DNA of 42,969 bases from an uncultured bacterium (GTDB taxonomy: Bacteria > Cyanobacteriota > Vampirovibrionia > Gastranaerophilales > Gastranaerophilaceae): contig CACXDL010000001.1 of the NCBI GenBank assembly GCA_902766395.1, positions 1-42,969 on the forward strand, given 5' to 3'. The notes under the pieces are model-generated. The model was not told the DNA's origin and searched no databases. It saw only the letters and a list, made by a program, of their open reading frames with translations. Shown in pieces: positions 1 to 9,066 of this stretch. Made by a program: the position numbers and the translations under genes. Position 1 is the stretch's first letter, and the number at the start of each line of letters is the position of its first letter.

Positions 1-108
1 AGAATCGGCAGAAACCCTCAAACTGGTAAGGAATTAAAAATCCCTGCTAAAACAGTTCCTGCTTTCTCAGCTGGTAAAAAATTCAAAACTGTTGTTAACG
101 GTAAATAA
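1..108 (+). CDS. HU-family DNA-binding protein, C-terminal part (5' end outside window)
   Basis: The frame is open from the first base and ends at TAA 106-108, giving 35 residues. The start, [16 protein letters not shown], and the following [11 protein letters not shown] segment match the DNA-binding arm and last helix of HU/IHF proteins (typical HU: RxGRNPxTGxxxxIPA, then VPxFKxGKxLK). HU is a small dimeric nucleoid protein that bends DNA non-specifically. A strong intrinsic terminator follows 23 bp later, so this looks like the end of its transcription unit. HU and IHF cannot be told apart from this piece, although the basic, unadorned tail favours HU. Confidence 0.88.
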   Translation, partial: RIGRNPQTGKELKIPAKTVPAFSAGKKFKTVVNGK

Positions 109-131
109 TTAACGAGGTTAACATAATTTTG

Positions 132-168
132 AAAAGGCATTTAAATATTATTTAAATGCCTTTTTTTT
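132..168 (+). terminator. Intrinsic terminator after the HU-like gene
   Basis: A perfect 11-bp stem (GGCATTTAAAT 136-146 with ATTTAAATGCC 150-160) has a 3-nt loop, flanking A/T pairs and a run of eight T. It should end the HU-like transcript before dedA. Confidence 0.9.
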
Positions 169-182
169 GTGCATTTTTTTGA

Positions 183-208
183 TATAATTACATGTGACAT
201 ATAGGGAG
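183..208 (+). promoter_or_regulatory. -10 box and ribosome binding site of the DedA gene
   Basis: TATAAT lies at 183-188. AGGGAG at 203-208 is 7 nt before the ATG at 216. No convincing -35 is visible because the upstream DNA is the terminator T-tract. Confidence 0.5.
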
Positions 209-215
209 ATGAAAA

Positions 216-836
216 ATGATTGATCAAATATTGGGAGGATTAATATCTTGGCTTGAAAATGTTATCTCTGGACTGGGAGCATGGGCAATTATCGGAATAA
301 TGGCACTGGAATCATGCAATATTCCAATACCAAGTGAAGCAACATTACCATTTGCAGGATACTTAGTATCATTAGGAAAAATGAATTTTCATATCGTGTC
401 TTGGGCCAGCGCATTTGGCTGTTTGCTAGGTTCTATTGTGTCATATTATATAGGATATTTTGGAGGTAGAAAATTCGTTGAAAAATACGGGAAATACTTC
501 TTTGTTACTAAAGACGATCTTGAAGAAGCAGATAAATGGGTAGATAAATATGGAGATTGGGCTTTTTTTATTTGCAGAATGCTGCCAATAATAAGAACTT
601 TCATATCGCTACCTGCCGGAATACTTAAAGCAAGAAAGAGAACTTTTTTCTTTTTGACTTTTTTAGGCTCTTTAATATGGAGTTATGCATTGGTTTATGC
701 CGGTGTAAAATTAGGACAGCATTTGGATGTAGTTCTTCCATTATGGCACAAATTTGACGGACTGATAATTATTACATGCATTACACTTGGATGCATATAT
801 ATATACAAACATATAAAAAAACTAAAAAACAATTAA
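216..836 (+). CDS. DedA-family (VTT domain) integral membrane protein
   Basis: This 206-residue inner-membrane protein has four to five hydrophobic segments. Two family signatures are visible: the re-entrant motif ESCNIPIPSE (residues 32-41), and R121-x-x-P124-x-x-R127 followed by LPAG (132-135). DedA/VTT proteins have been linked to lipid scrambling or carrier-lipid recycling and to membrane-potential homeostasis; the substrate cannot be told here. The length is normal for the family. The start is supported by AGGGAG 7 nt upstream. It is transcribed alone, between two terminators, and converges on the HD-GYP gene. Confidence 0.9.
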   Translation: MIDQILGGLISWLENVISGLGAWAIIGIMALESCNIPIPSEATLPFAGYLVSLGKMNFHIVSWASAFGCLLGSIVSYYIGYFGGRKFVEKYGKYFFVTKDDLEEADKWVDKYGDWAFFICRMLPIIRTFISLPAGILKARKRTFFFLTFLGSLIWSYALVYAGVKLGQHLDVVLPLWHKFDGLIIITCITLGCIYIYKHIKKLKNN

Positions 837-843
837 AAATACA

Positions 844-872
844 AAAGGCAGGACATATAACCTCCTGCCTTT
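844..872. terminator. Bidirectional terminator between dedA and the HD-GYP gene
   Basis: AAAGGCAGG (844-852) pairs with CCTGCCTTT (864-872), with one more A-T pair inside. The stem sits between two converging genes and is flanked by T-rich DNA on the plus side and by T-rich complement on the minus side. Confidence 0.75.
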
Positions 873-891
873 CGCTTATTTTTGCATCAAT

Positions 892-2130
892 TTATTCTTT
901 TATAACTTGGGATAGAGCGTTTATAACATCAGAATCCCATTTTGAACCAATTTCATTTTTCATAATATCCAGTGCTTGATCTTTGGTCATAGCTTTTCTG
1001 TATGGTCTGTCAGATGTCATTGCACAAAATGCATCCGAAACAGCAATTATTCTTGAGCCTAATGGAATTGATTGACCTTTTAAACCTTCCGGAGAACCAG
1101 ATCCATCAACTCTCTCTGTCTGATAAGTTATATATGGAACGACTTCTGATAAAAAGTTTATATTCATCAACAAATTAACACCGACATTTGTATGATTCTT
1201 AATTTTATTCAATTCTTCTGCAGACAACTTACCATTTGTAGCAAACAATTTTTCTGGTAATGTTATTTTTCCGATATTTTGCAATAATCCGGCATAATAT
1301 ATTAAATCTGTTGTTTTTTCATTTAAGCCAAGTTTTGAGCATATTTTTCTGGCAAGTTTTGCACTATTGCGGGAATGAGAAACAGTATACTGGCCTTTTC
1401 GGTCAACAGCATTAGCAAGAGCCTCTACAAAACTTTGCTGGTAGTCGCAGAGATCACCAATTAGTGCAGTAATTTCTCCTCTTAATTTTTTCAAATCAAA
1501 ATCTGTACTAGAGTCGGAATCAATAACCGTATTTGTATCTTCAATAACTTGTTGAAGTGTTATTGTTGTTCCAAGCAGATTTGCTATACTGATAACAACT
1601 TCAAGAAAATCATCATCCAAACGCTTTTCCGTTTTTATTTCAATAACACCGATAGGTAATGCTGAGTTACGCATTGGTATATATATACAGCCATCTTTTT
1701 CAATCGTATCATTATGAGTAAGATCAAATGAAGAAATAGACAATTCTTCATTTGCTCCATTAGAATTACCGATTAAAGTTAATTTTTCTTCTTTGTCAAA
1801 AAATATTCGGCAAGTTTCCACTTCTAACATTTGAACAATTGATTTAGCAATAGACGTATATATCGCCTGTTCTTCAGACTTATTTAAATCTAAAACACAC
1901 AGGGTATTTTTAGAAGAATATATGTCTATAAGCTCTTTCAACTGATTTACTAAACGTTCTTTTTTATTTGATTTTACACTTATCTTCTTTGCCAAATCTT
2001 CTGATATAAGATCCTCCGATAAAAAGTCACCTAAATTCAAAGCGAACATTTCTTCAATTGCAGCATCAACCAAATAATCTGATTGACCAAACATAGACAC
2101 TCCTGCCTGTTTTTTCTCTTCTTTATTCAT
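892..2130 (-). CDS. GAF-like plus degenerate HD-GYP domain protein
   Basis: The 412-residue protein has a non-conserved start, a GAF-like region (about 90-200) and an HD-GYP domain (about 225-410). The HD-GYP framework is clear: H252, IGK (286-288), H313, DGSG (342-345), EGLKG, and a late block ending in MTSDRPYRKA. However, the HD dyad reads Q284-N285, the HH of the HHE triad reads Q337-T338, and GYP reads GSP. HD-GYP enzymes hydrolyse cyclic di-GMP using metal held by these residues. Loss of several ligands argues that this copy is not a phosphodiesterase but a binding, scaffold or signal-output protein. No signal peptide or membrane segment is seen, so it should be cytoplasmic. Confidence 0.85.
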   Translation of the reverse strand: MNKEEKKQAGVSMFGQSDYLVDAAIEEMFALNLGDFLSEDLISEDLAKKISVKSNKKERLVNQLKELIDIYSSKNTLCVLDLNKSEEQAIYTSIAKSIVQMLEVETCRIFFDKEEKLTLIGNSNGANEELSISSFDLTHNDTIEKDGCIYIPMRNSALPIGVIEIKTEKRLDDDFLEVVISIANLLGTTITLQQVIEDTNTVIDSDSSTDFDLKKLRGEITALIGDLCDYQQSFVEALANAVDRKGQYTVSHSRNSAKLARKICSKLGLNEKTTDLIYYAGLLQNIGKITLPEKLFATNGKLSAEELNKIKNHTNVGVNLLMNINFLSEVVPYITYQTERVDGSGSPEGLKGQSIPLGSRIIAVSDAFCAMTSDRPYRKAMTKDQALDIMKNEIGSKWDSDVINALSQVIKE

Positions 2131-2243
2131 TTTATTTCCTTCTTTTATGCCTTTATATCAAGTAACTACGGCAAAAATCTTTAAAACTTTAATATTATGA
2201 ACAAACTCATACAAATGGATGAGTTTGAGATTTAAAAACATGC

Positions 2244-3416
2244 TTATTTTGTAAAGCCGACCTTTACTATATTTTTTCTGAATCTCTTTTCCAGTTTATC
2301 AAGACATTGCGTTAAATTCCTGTTTTTATTTACTTTTTCATTGTCTGAATATAAAGACAACTGTTCTGTACCATGTTCTCCAATCTTTTCAAGAATAACA
2401 CCGGTACTTCTGTATAAAATATCCTTTCTGTATATTTCTTTCAACAGTTCTATTGCAACTTTAGAAATATCAAGTTCAAAATCAGTAGGGTTGAGCAAGT
2501 CTTTTTTGGTATAAAAGACCCTAAAATCCTTTGTTCTGAGCATCACCCCTACCTGCCGGCACTTTGTATTATGACGTCTTAATTTACGACAGGAAGTATG
2601 AATATGGCGGTTTAATTCACTTTTGATAAAATTAAAATCGGTTGTGAATAACCCAAAAGCCTGAGTATTTTGAATTGATTTTGGAACAGAATATTCATTT
2701 ATTACCGGTGAAGTCATCTCTCCCAAAAGCTCATGACGCATCTCTATTCCATGGATACCTATTTGCTTATCCAGCCAATTATCAGATTTTTCTACAAGCT
2801 CTTTAGCTGTCAGAATACCATTCTTTTTCATTTTTACGGTTAGTCGTCTGCCAATTCCCCAAATCTCTTCAATTTTTGTATTTTTAAGCTCTAAATCAAT
2901 GTTATTATCAGAAATCATATACACATGATCTTTTTCATATTTCGCTTTGTCTGAAGCTAATTTTGCTAAAGTCTTGGAAGAACTTATTCCTATAGATACC
3001 GGAATATCAACCTCATCTAAAATTCTTTGCCGAAGCATTTGCGCTAACTCATAGTAGTCCTTATTATAAAGACGTTTTAGCCCGGTAAAATCAACAAATG
3101 CTTCATCTATTGAATATATCTGCACATATGGGCTAAAATCTTTTAGAACAGACATGACTTGTCTTGAAACAAAAGCATAAAATTCGTGATCAGCAACAGG
3201 ATATGTGGCATTAGCATGCTCTTTTTTGCACATAAAATATGGCTCTCCCATGCGAACCCCCATATCCTTTGCTTCTTTTGAACGGGAGATCACACATCCT
3301 TCCGGATTTGAAAGAACACATACAGGCTTATTCTTTAAGTCTGGATTTCTTTTTTGTTCACATGAAACAAAAAAAGAATCGCAATCAACTAATGCTATCA
3401 TTTCTTGCTTAACCAT
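2244..3416 (-). CDS. umuC: Y-family translesion DNA polymerase, UmuC-like
   Basis: This is an error-prone lesion-bypass polymerase. The palm motif LVDCDSFFVSCE opens the protein and supplies the first catalytic Asp. The second acidic pair is in SIDEAFVD, about 90 residues on. CVISRSKEAKDMGVRMGEP is typical of UmuC rather than DinB. Helix-hairpin-helix and little-finger regions follow. An in-frame ATG lies 18 bp further upstream, at 3434, without a good Shine-Dalgarno. The ATG at 3416 has AAGGA 10 nt upstream; a third ATG at 3401 matches the family N-terminus best. No umuD partner lies beside it. Confidence 0.86.
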   Translation of the reverse strand: MVKQEMIALVDCDSFFVSCEQKRNPDLKNKPVCVLSNPEGCVISRSKEAKDMGVRMGEPYFMCKKEHANATYPVADHEFYAFVSRQVMSVLKDFSPYVQIYSIDEAFVDFTGLKRLYNKDYYELAQMLRQRILDEVDIPVSIGISSSKTLAKLASDKAKYEKDHVYMISDNNIDLELKNTKIEEIWGIGRRLTVKMKKNGILTAKELVEKSDNWLDKQIGIHGIEMRHELLGEMTSPVINEYSVPKSIQNTQAFGLFTTDFNFIKSELNRHIHTSCRKLRRHNTKCRQVGVMLRTKDFRVFYTKKDLLNPTDFELDISKVAIELLKEIYRKDILYRSTGVILEKIGEHGTEQLSLYSDNEKVNKNRNLTQCLDKLEKRFRKNIVKVGFTK

Positions 3417-3479
3417 AAAAATAGTATCCTTCATTTATCCAATATGGTCAATAAATAGAAGATTAATATGAACTTTTGA

Positions 3480-3545
3480 AACAAGTAGCAAAAAACTTGT
3501 TGATGTTTTTTTATACATAGGATATCATTAAAGTCAAACAAGTAG
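3480..3545. promoter_or_regulatory. Inverted and direct repeats upstream of the GntR-array gene
   Basis: AACAAGT (3480-3486) and ACTTGTT (3495-3501) form an inverted repeat with an 8-bp gap. The nine-base word AACAAGTAG (3480-3488) recurs at 3537-3545, next to the ribosome binding site. Together they could be an autoregulatory operator for the GntR-like gene or for divergent control of umuC. This is seen as a pattern only. Confidence 0.45.
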
Positions 3546-3552
3546 GTATAAC

Positions 3553-4689
3553 ATGACAAGATTAAAAGATAAACTAGAGAAGATTACTCTTTCAGAAAAT
3601 ACAAAATTACCGGATTTGAAAAATATATCGGAATCAAAATCAGTTGCAATTGCAAAATGGCTGATAGGATATATTAAAAACGGGCTGTCAAATGGCGAGT
3701 TTAAAATTAACGATATTTTACCTTCAAAGCCGGAATTTGCATATAAATTAGGGGTAAGTATCGGAACAATGCAAAACGCTTTCAGATACATTGAAGATTT
3801 AGGATTTGTAGAATCTAAACAATGCGTAGGGACAATTATAAAAAATTCAGATGAATCCAGTTCAAAATTCAGAAAATTAACATCAAAAAGAGATTTGGCA
3901 ATTGAAGCAATAAAAAGATATCTCTCAACATCAGGCTTTAAAGTCGGAGATTACACCCCATCTTCAAATACTGTTTCGACAATTATAGGATATTCAACAA
4001 ACACAACCCGACTTGCACTGGAGAACCTCGCAATTCAAAATATACTTGAGCATAAATACAAAAATTCAAACGAATCAGGCTGGATTATAAAAACTCTGGA
4101 TTTTTCACTTAGCTCAGATCATTCTAAAAAATCTGAAACACTTGTTGATAAAATAGTTAAAGAAATTGAAGATTATATAAAAAATAATTTAAAAATCGGA
4201 GACAAAATTCCTTCTCATATGGAACTTGCCCAAAAACTTAATGCAAGTATTAAAACAGTACACGATGCACTTAAAATACTCAATGACAAAAACATTATAC
4301 TGTCAAGAAGAGGGAAATACGGAACAAGCGTTATACAAATTCCTGATTCCAAAACAACTTCTGACAAAAAAGAAATGTCGATTTTTGCACCAGCAAAAGA
4401 TACGGCTTTTTACCACTACGAAAAAACTCAAAATCGCATAAAAAAAATGATTGCACAAGATTATGATATTGGAGAAAAATTACCTTCAATCATTGAGTTA
4501 TCCAAACAAATGGATTTAAGCCCAAATACAATTAGAAAAGCTTTTCACAATTTAGCTTCAGAAGGTTACCTGGTCTTTTCAAGGGGCAGATACGGCGGAA
4601 CATTTGTTATTGATATTCCTGAAATGGAAACTCAAGCCTACAAATGGTTGGCAGTAAACCCTCAATATGCACAAAACTACACTAAATAG
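3553..4689 (+). CDS. Four tandem GntR-type winged-helix domains, no effector domain
   Basis: The 378-residue protein holds four successive GntR-like winged helices, at about 30-97, 112-180, 195-263 and 288-355. Each has a helix followed by 'xGDxxPSxxELAxxLxxSxxTVxxAxxxLxxxGxI'-like spacing and a GTxVI-type wing. Copies 3 and 4 are best conserved (RRGKYGTSV and SRGRYGGTF wings); copy 2 is the most diverged. GntR regulators normally have one winged helix plus a ligand-binding or aminotransferase domain, which is absent here. The gene ends 68 bp before smc. It could be a multivalent DNA-binding or architectural protein, or a repressor of the condensin operon. The start follows AGGT 6 nt upstream. 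Confidence 0.8.
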   Translation: MTRLKDKLEKITLSENTKLPDLKNISESKSVAIAKWLIGYIKNGLSNGEFKINDILPSKPEFAYKLGVSIGTMQNAFRYIEDLGFVESKQCVGTIIKNSDESSSKFRKLTSKRDLAIEAIKRYLSTSGFKVGDYTPSSNTVSTIIGYSTNTTRLALENLAIQNILEHKYKNSNESGWIIKTLDFSLSSDHSKKSETLVDKIVKEIEDYIKNNLKIGDKIPSHMELAQKLNASIKTVHDALKILNDKNIILSRRGKYGTSVIQIPDSKTTSDKKEMSIFAPAKDTAFYHYEKTQNRIKKMIAQDYDIGEKLPSIIELSKQMDLSPNTIRKAFHNLASEGYLVFSRGRYGGTFVIDIPEMETQAYKWLAVNPQYAQNYTK

Positions 4690-4703
4690 ATTTTGTAAAA
4701 AGT

Positions 4704-4732
4704 TTGACATGTACACTTTATCCTTGTAATAT
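4704..4732 (+). promoter_or_regulatory. Consensus-like promoter of the smc operon
   Basis: TTGACA (4704-4709), a 17-bp spacer and TAATAT (4727-4732) make a near-consensus sigma-70 promoter. Transcription would start near 4739, leaving a leader of about 19 nt before the smc ATG at 4758. The -35 box contains an in-frame TTG that could be mistaken for the gene start. Confidence 0.82.
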
Positions 4733-4757
4733 GGATATATTACACTTGGGAAGATTT

Positions 4758-7700
4758 ATGTACATAAAAAAACTTGAAATAGATAATTTTAAATCGTTTG
4801 CAAACAAAACAGATATCCCTTTGCTGGAGGGATTTACAACGATTTCAGGGCCTAACGGTTCGGGGAAAAGTAATATTATAGACAGCGTTATGTTTGCTCT
4901 TGGACTACGCTCTGGTAGTGCTTTGCGTATTGAAAATTTGTCAGATTTCATTACGACTTTTAACAATAAAAATGAAGCCACAGTAAAAGTTACATTTGGC
5001 GGAGTTAAAGACATAGATGAATTATCTGTTTCAAGAAGAATTAAAAAGAACTCTCAGGGATATGCCAGCACATATTATCTCAACGATAAAGTCGAAACCC
5101 TCACAAATATAAAGTCTGTTCTTGAAGAGTATAACATTACGCCTAACAGTTACAATGTAATAATGCAGGGAGATGTTAACAGTATTATCGGCTGTTCTTC
5201 TAAAGTAAGAAGAGGGATTATTGATGAAATAGCGGGAGTTGCAGATTTTGACAGACGAATAGATCAGGCAAAATCAGAGTTAATGAAAGTCGAACAAAGA
5301 GTAGATGCGGCATCCTTAATTCTAACAGAAGTTGCGGCTGCATTAGAGCAATTAAGAGAAGAAAGAGAAGTTGCACTAAAATACAAAAAATTAAAAGATG
5401 AAAAATCCGAGCTGGAGTCTCAAATAGGAACAGTTAAGTTTTTTGACTTGAAACGCAATTTGCAATTAGCACATGAAAATATCCTTAAGGCAAATAAAGA
5501 TTTAAAAGAAAAGGAAGCTGACAAAAAAGACCTTGAAGAACGAATAAGACTTGTTAACGAAAAATACAAAGAATTAAATGATAAGCTTCAAGAACAGGGT
5601 GAAGCTGAAAGAATTAAATTAAAAGATAAACAAAGTGATATTTCTGCGCGAATTCAAACAAAACAAAATGCGATAAATTATCATGAAACCCAAATACAAA
5701 AAGGGTTGCAATCTATAGAGAATGCAAAAAACGGTATTGAAAAATTTAAATCAAACATTGAAAATGAAAGATTAAACATAAAACTTTCTCACGATAAAGT
5801 CGGAATTATTGAAACACAAATAAAAGAAAAAAAAGAAGAGCTTGCCAAGAAATTAAAAGATATTTCAGGACTTAGTTCAACAGCTGATAAATATATTCAG
5901 GAAAGAAACGAAACATCAAAAAAACTTGATTCTTTAAAAGATAAAGATAATGAACTTTTAAAAGAATCTTTACCAAAAGAAAATGAACTGGCAAATATAA
6001 AGAAAGAAATTCAGGATGCTAAAGATTTTATAGAAAATGCAACTAAAGACAAAGAACAGTTCGCAGATAAGAAATCTCTAAAAGAATTACAGGTTTCTGA
6101 TATCAAAAAAGAGATGGAAGAATTAAAAGAAATTCAAACCAAAACAATGAGTGCTCTTGATGATGTCAAAACAGCAATAGAAGATTATGATCACGATTTA
6201 AGAGCGGCATACCGCAAATATACGGAAATTGAAGCACAAAAAAGTGCAATGTCGGCTTCAGGTTCATCAAGTCCGATAAATACTGTTATGGATGCAAACC
6301 TTGAAGGAGTACATGCTCCGTTAATGCAACTTGGTTCAGTAGATGAAGAATACGAACTTGCACTAAATATTGCATTTGGAGGAAGATTATCTCATATTGT
6401 CGTTGATGATACACATGCTGCATATACAGCAATGGAATTATTAAACTCTTCAAGAACAGGACGAGCAACATTTATACCTTTAAATAAAATTAAAAAAGCT
6501 CCGACGAAACTTCAACTACCCAAAAACCGAGGAGTAATAGATTTTGCAATAAATCTTGTTGATTTTGATGATCTTTATCTTGATGCATTTTTCTATGCGG
6601 TCGGAGATACTTTAATTGTTGAAGACGCAGATGCCGCAGAAGAACTTATGGGAAAATTCCGTATGGTTACTCTTGACGGTAAATTATATGAAAAATCTGC
6701 AGCTATAACCGGCGGTTATGTAAAAAAATCGATGTTTGGCTTTGGCAAAAATGACGATTCTGAAGTTGAAAAAGCAAAAAAGAAAATGGAAGAACTTCAG
6801 AAAAAATATAATGATGCTGTTGCAAAACGCAAAGAACTGGAAGAAAAACTGGATAAAGTAAGAATTTCATTTTCTACAGCTTCAACAGAATATTCAAAAT
6901 CTAAGCTCGAATTAAATAACATGATTTCACAATTCACCAATAGTCAGGGACTTTTGGATGAAAAACAAAACTTTATAACCGAAAATGAACCTTTAATAGA
7001 AAAACTTAACTCCGAATTAGACAAAATTGAAAATAAAAGAATAAATCTGTCAGAAGAAATTACTTCAGCACAAGAAAGACTTGTTCAGCTAGATAAACTT
7101 TTAGGTGATAAAGACCTAAAAGAATTAAAAGAAAAAACTCAGGGTATTGAAGACGAAATAAGAAATCTGAATAATAATCTTCTCAGTGTAAACAATGAAA
7201 TAAACGGTTTTGAAAATAAAATCAAGTTTGATGAGCAAATGATATTGACAAGAGAAGAAGATATCAAAAATATTACTAAAAACAATGAATCTCTTGAACA
7301 AGACAAAGAAAAAAGCAAAGTAGAAATCAAACAATTAGAGGAAGAATTAAACGTACTGTCTGATAAAATATCAGTTATTGATGAAAAAATCGGAGAACTT
7401 GTGAAACAAAAAGAAGATATTCACAATAGTCTGGTTGACCTTCAGACAAATAGCGCCGTCAAGCTTTCTGAAATTGAAAGAATCAATGAACAGATTGAAT
7501 CTTTTAAAGCAAGACGCAGAGAACTTGAGCCTCAATTAAAAGAAGCTCAGGATATGCTTACAGATGCCGGAATCGACACTGAGAAACTGGAACCGGTTGA
7601 AATTTCCATAGATGAATTAAATGCAAAAATTCAAAGATTAGAAAAAAGAATGGCGGATTTAGGAGACGTTAATATGCGTGCAATTACTTCATATGAAGAA

Positions 7701-8267
7701 AAATCTGCCCGAAAAGAAGAATTAGACAACCAGATTAAAACTCTTTCTTCCGAACGTCAATCTATTTTAGAAAAAATGAATGGCTTTGAACAGCAGAAAA
7801 AAGAAGTCTTTATGACGACATACACAGCGATAAATGAAAACTTTAAAGATATTTATCATCAATTGTCAGAAGGTGAAGGCAGACTTATATTAGAAAATGA
7901 GCAAGATCCTTTAGCCGGTGGTATGACAATAGAAGCAAAACCAAGAGATAAAACGACTAACAACAAATTAGGAGCATTATCAGGCGGTGAAAAAGCACTA
8001 ACAGCTCTTGCATTGGTATTTGCAATTCAAAAATATCTTCCTGCTCCATTCTATGCATTGGATGAGGTAGATGCAAGTTTAGACACAATGAATGTTGAAA
8101 GAATCGCAGATATGATTCAAAAACAATCAAAAGATACTCAATTTATTGTTGTAAGCCACAGAAGACCAATGATTGAAGCAGCAAGCAGAACTATTGGTGT
8201 GACACAAAAAGAAAAAGGTAAAACGAAAGTTACAGGTGTAAAATTAAGAGATGACAACGAACAATAA
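4758..8267 (+). CDS. smc: Chromosome segregation ATPase SMC
   Basis: From the chosen ATG it has 1169 residues, the usual SMC length. It has Walker A GPNGSGKSN (31-39), a long coiled coil, a hinge at about 500-660, a second coiled coil, then the ABC signature LSGGEKALTALAL (about 1074) and Walker B FYALDEVDASLD. SMC dimers, with ScpA and ScpB, load on DNA and extrude loops so that origins segregate. The frame extends upstream to a TTG at 4704, but that TTG is part of the -35 box. The ATG at 4758 has GGGAAG just upstream, and MYIKKLEIDNFKSF is the normal SMC N-terminus. It overlaps scpA by 17 bp. Confidence 0.97.
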   Translation: MYIKKLEIDNFKSFANKTDIPLLEGFTTISGPNGSGKSNIIDSVMFALGLRSGSALRIENLSDFITTFNNKNEATVKVTFGGVKDIDELSVSRRIKKNSQGYASTYYLNDKVETLTNIKSVLEEYNITPNSYNVIMQGDVNSIIGCSSKVRRGIIDEIAGVADFDRRIDQAKSELMKVEQRVDAASLILTEVAAALEQLREEREVALKYKKLKDEKSELESQIGTVKFFDLKRNLQLAHENILKANKDLKEKEADKKDLEERIRLVNEKYKELNDKLQEQGEAERIKLKDKQSDISARIQTKQNAINYHETQIQKGLQSIENAKNGIEKFKSNIENERLNIKLSHDKVGIIETQIKEKKEELAKKLKDISGLSSTADKYIQERNETSKKLDSLKDKDNELLKESLPKENELANIKKEIQDAKDFIENATKDKEQFADKKSLKELQVSDIKKEMEELKEIQTKTMSALDDVKTAIEDYDHDLRAAYRKYTEIEAQKSAMSASGSSSPINTVMDANLEGVHAPLMQLGSVDEEYELALNIAFGGRLSHIVVDDTHAAYTAMELLNSSRTGRATFIPLNKIKKAPTKLQLPKNRGVIDFAINLVDFDDLYLDAFFYAVGDTLIVEDADAAEELMGKFRMVTLDGKLYEKSAAITGGYVKKSMFGFGKNDDSEVEKAKKKMEELQKKYNDAVAKRKELEEKLDKVRISFSTASTEYSKSKLELNNMISQFTNSQGLLDEKQNFITENEPLIEKLNSELDKIENKRINLSEEITSAQERLVQLDKLLGDKDLKELKEKTQGIEDEIRNLNNNLLSVNNEINGFENKIKFDEQMILTREEDIKNITKNNESLEQDKEKSKVEIKQLEEELNVLSDKISVIDEKIGELVKQKEDIHNSLVDLQTNSAVKLSEIERINEQIESFKARRRELEPQLKEAQDMLTDAGIDTEKLEPVEISIDELNAKIQRLEKRMADLGDVNMRAITSYEEKSARKEELDNQIKTLSSERQSILEKMNGFEQQKKEVFMTTYTAINENFKDIYHQLSEGEGRLILENEQDPLAGGMTIEAKPRDKTTNNKLGALSGGEKALTALALVFAIQKYLPAPFYALDEVDASLDTMNVERIADMIQKQSKDTQFIVVSHRRPMIEAASRTIGVTQKEKGKTKVTGVKLRDDNEQ

Positions 8268-9066
8268 TCTTATAAATGCTCAGGATTTAGAAACAACTTT
8301 ACTGTATGAATCTTCAAAAGATCAAGACGGTATAGGTATTCTTGTTGAAATGGCTAAATCAGGAAAAATTGACCCGTGGAATATTGATATAGTAGATGTA
8401 ACCGAAAAATATCTTCAAAAAATGATTGAAATGAAGTCTTTAAATCTAAGGGTTGCCAGCAGAACATTACTATTTGCAGCAATCTTATGCAGAATGCAAT
8501 CAAATGTACTTGCAGGTTTGTCTATAGAAGATTTTAAAGAGGAAGAACCTGAAGCAATATATGATGAAGACGGTTTTATTGTAGAATATCCTGAAGACGA
8601 AGAAGATTTTATTCCCAAAAGTAATGTAATAAGATGGGACGAAGCACTACAAAGAAGAACAAGTATAAGACTTAATCGCAACAGAGTTGTAACATTGAAA
8701 GACTTGATTAAGCAATTGGAATTCTATGAAAAATTAGAAAAAAAAGCATCATTAAAAAGTGCGCATGAGCGTGCTAAACGCCACGTCAGAAACTATTCCC
8801 GTTTAACACCTGAAGAAATAGTTTCAATGGCTCATGAAGAATATATTGAAGAAGCTGTTATAAAATTAAAAGATAACCTGGAACAGATATTCCGGAATAA
8901 TACAAGGATAGAATTAAACGATTTACGTCCTTTAGGTTTAGATAAAATCAGTGCATATATGGCTCTATTATTCCTTAGCCGTGATACTGATTACGAACTT
9001 GAACAGGAAGAATTTTATTCTGATTTATATATTGTAAAAGGAGGAGCATCCGGTGCAACAGCTTAA
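8251..9066 (+). CDS. scpA: Segregation and condensation protein A
   Basis: ScpA is the kleisin that bridges the two SMC heads and carries ScpB. The 271-residue protein has the family N-terminal block (DGIGILVEMAKSGKIDPWNI and DVTEKYLQKM) that contacts the SMC neck. An acidic linker (EEEPEAIYDEDGF, EDEEDF) and a C-terminal winged helix for the SMC head follow. The start lies inside the 3' end of smc (17-bp overlap) and the gene overlaps scpB by 14 bp, so the three are likely translated in a coupled way and in fixed ratio. Confidence 0.94.
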   Translation: MTTNNNLINAQDLETTLLYESSKDQDGIGILVEMAKSGKIDPWNIDIVDVTEKYLQKMIEMKSLNLRVASRTLLFAAILCRMQSNVLAGLSIEDFKEEEPEAIYDEDGFIVEYPEDEEDFIPKSNVIRWDEALQRRTSIRLNRNRVVTLKDLIKQLEFYEKLEKKASLKSAHERAKRHVRNYSRLTPEEIVSMAHEEYIEEAVIKLKDNLEQIFRNNTRIELNDLRPLGLDKISAYMALLFLSRDTDYELEQEEFYSDLYIVKGGASGATA

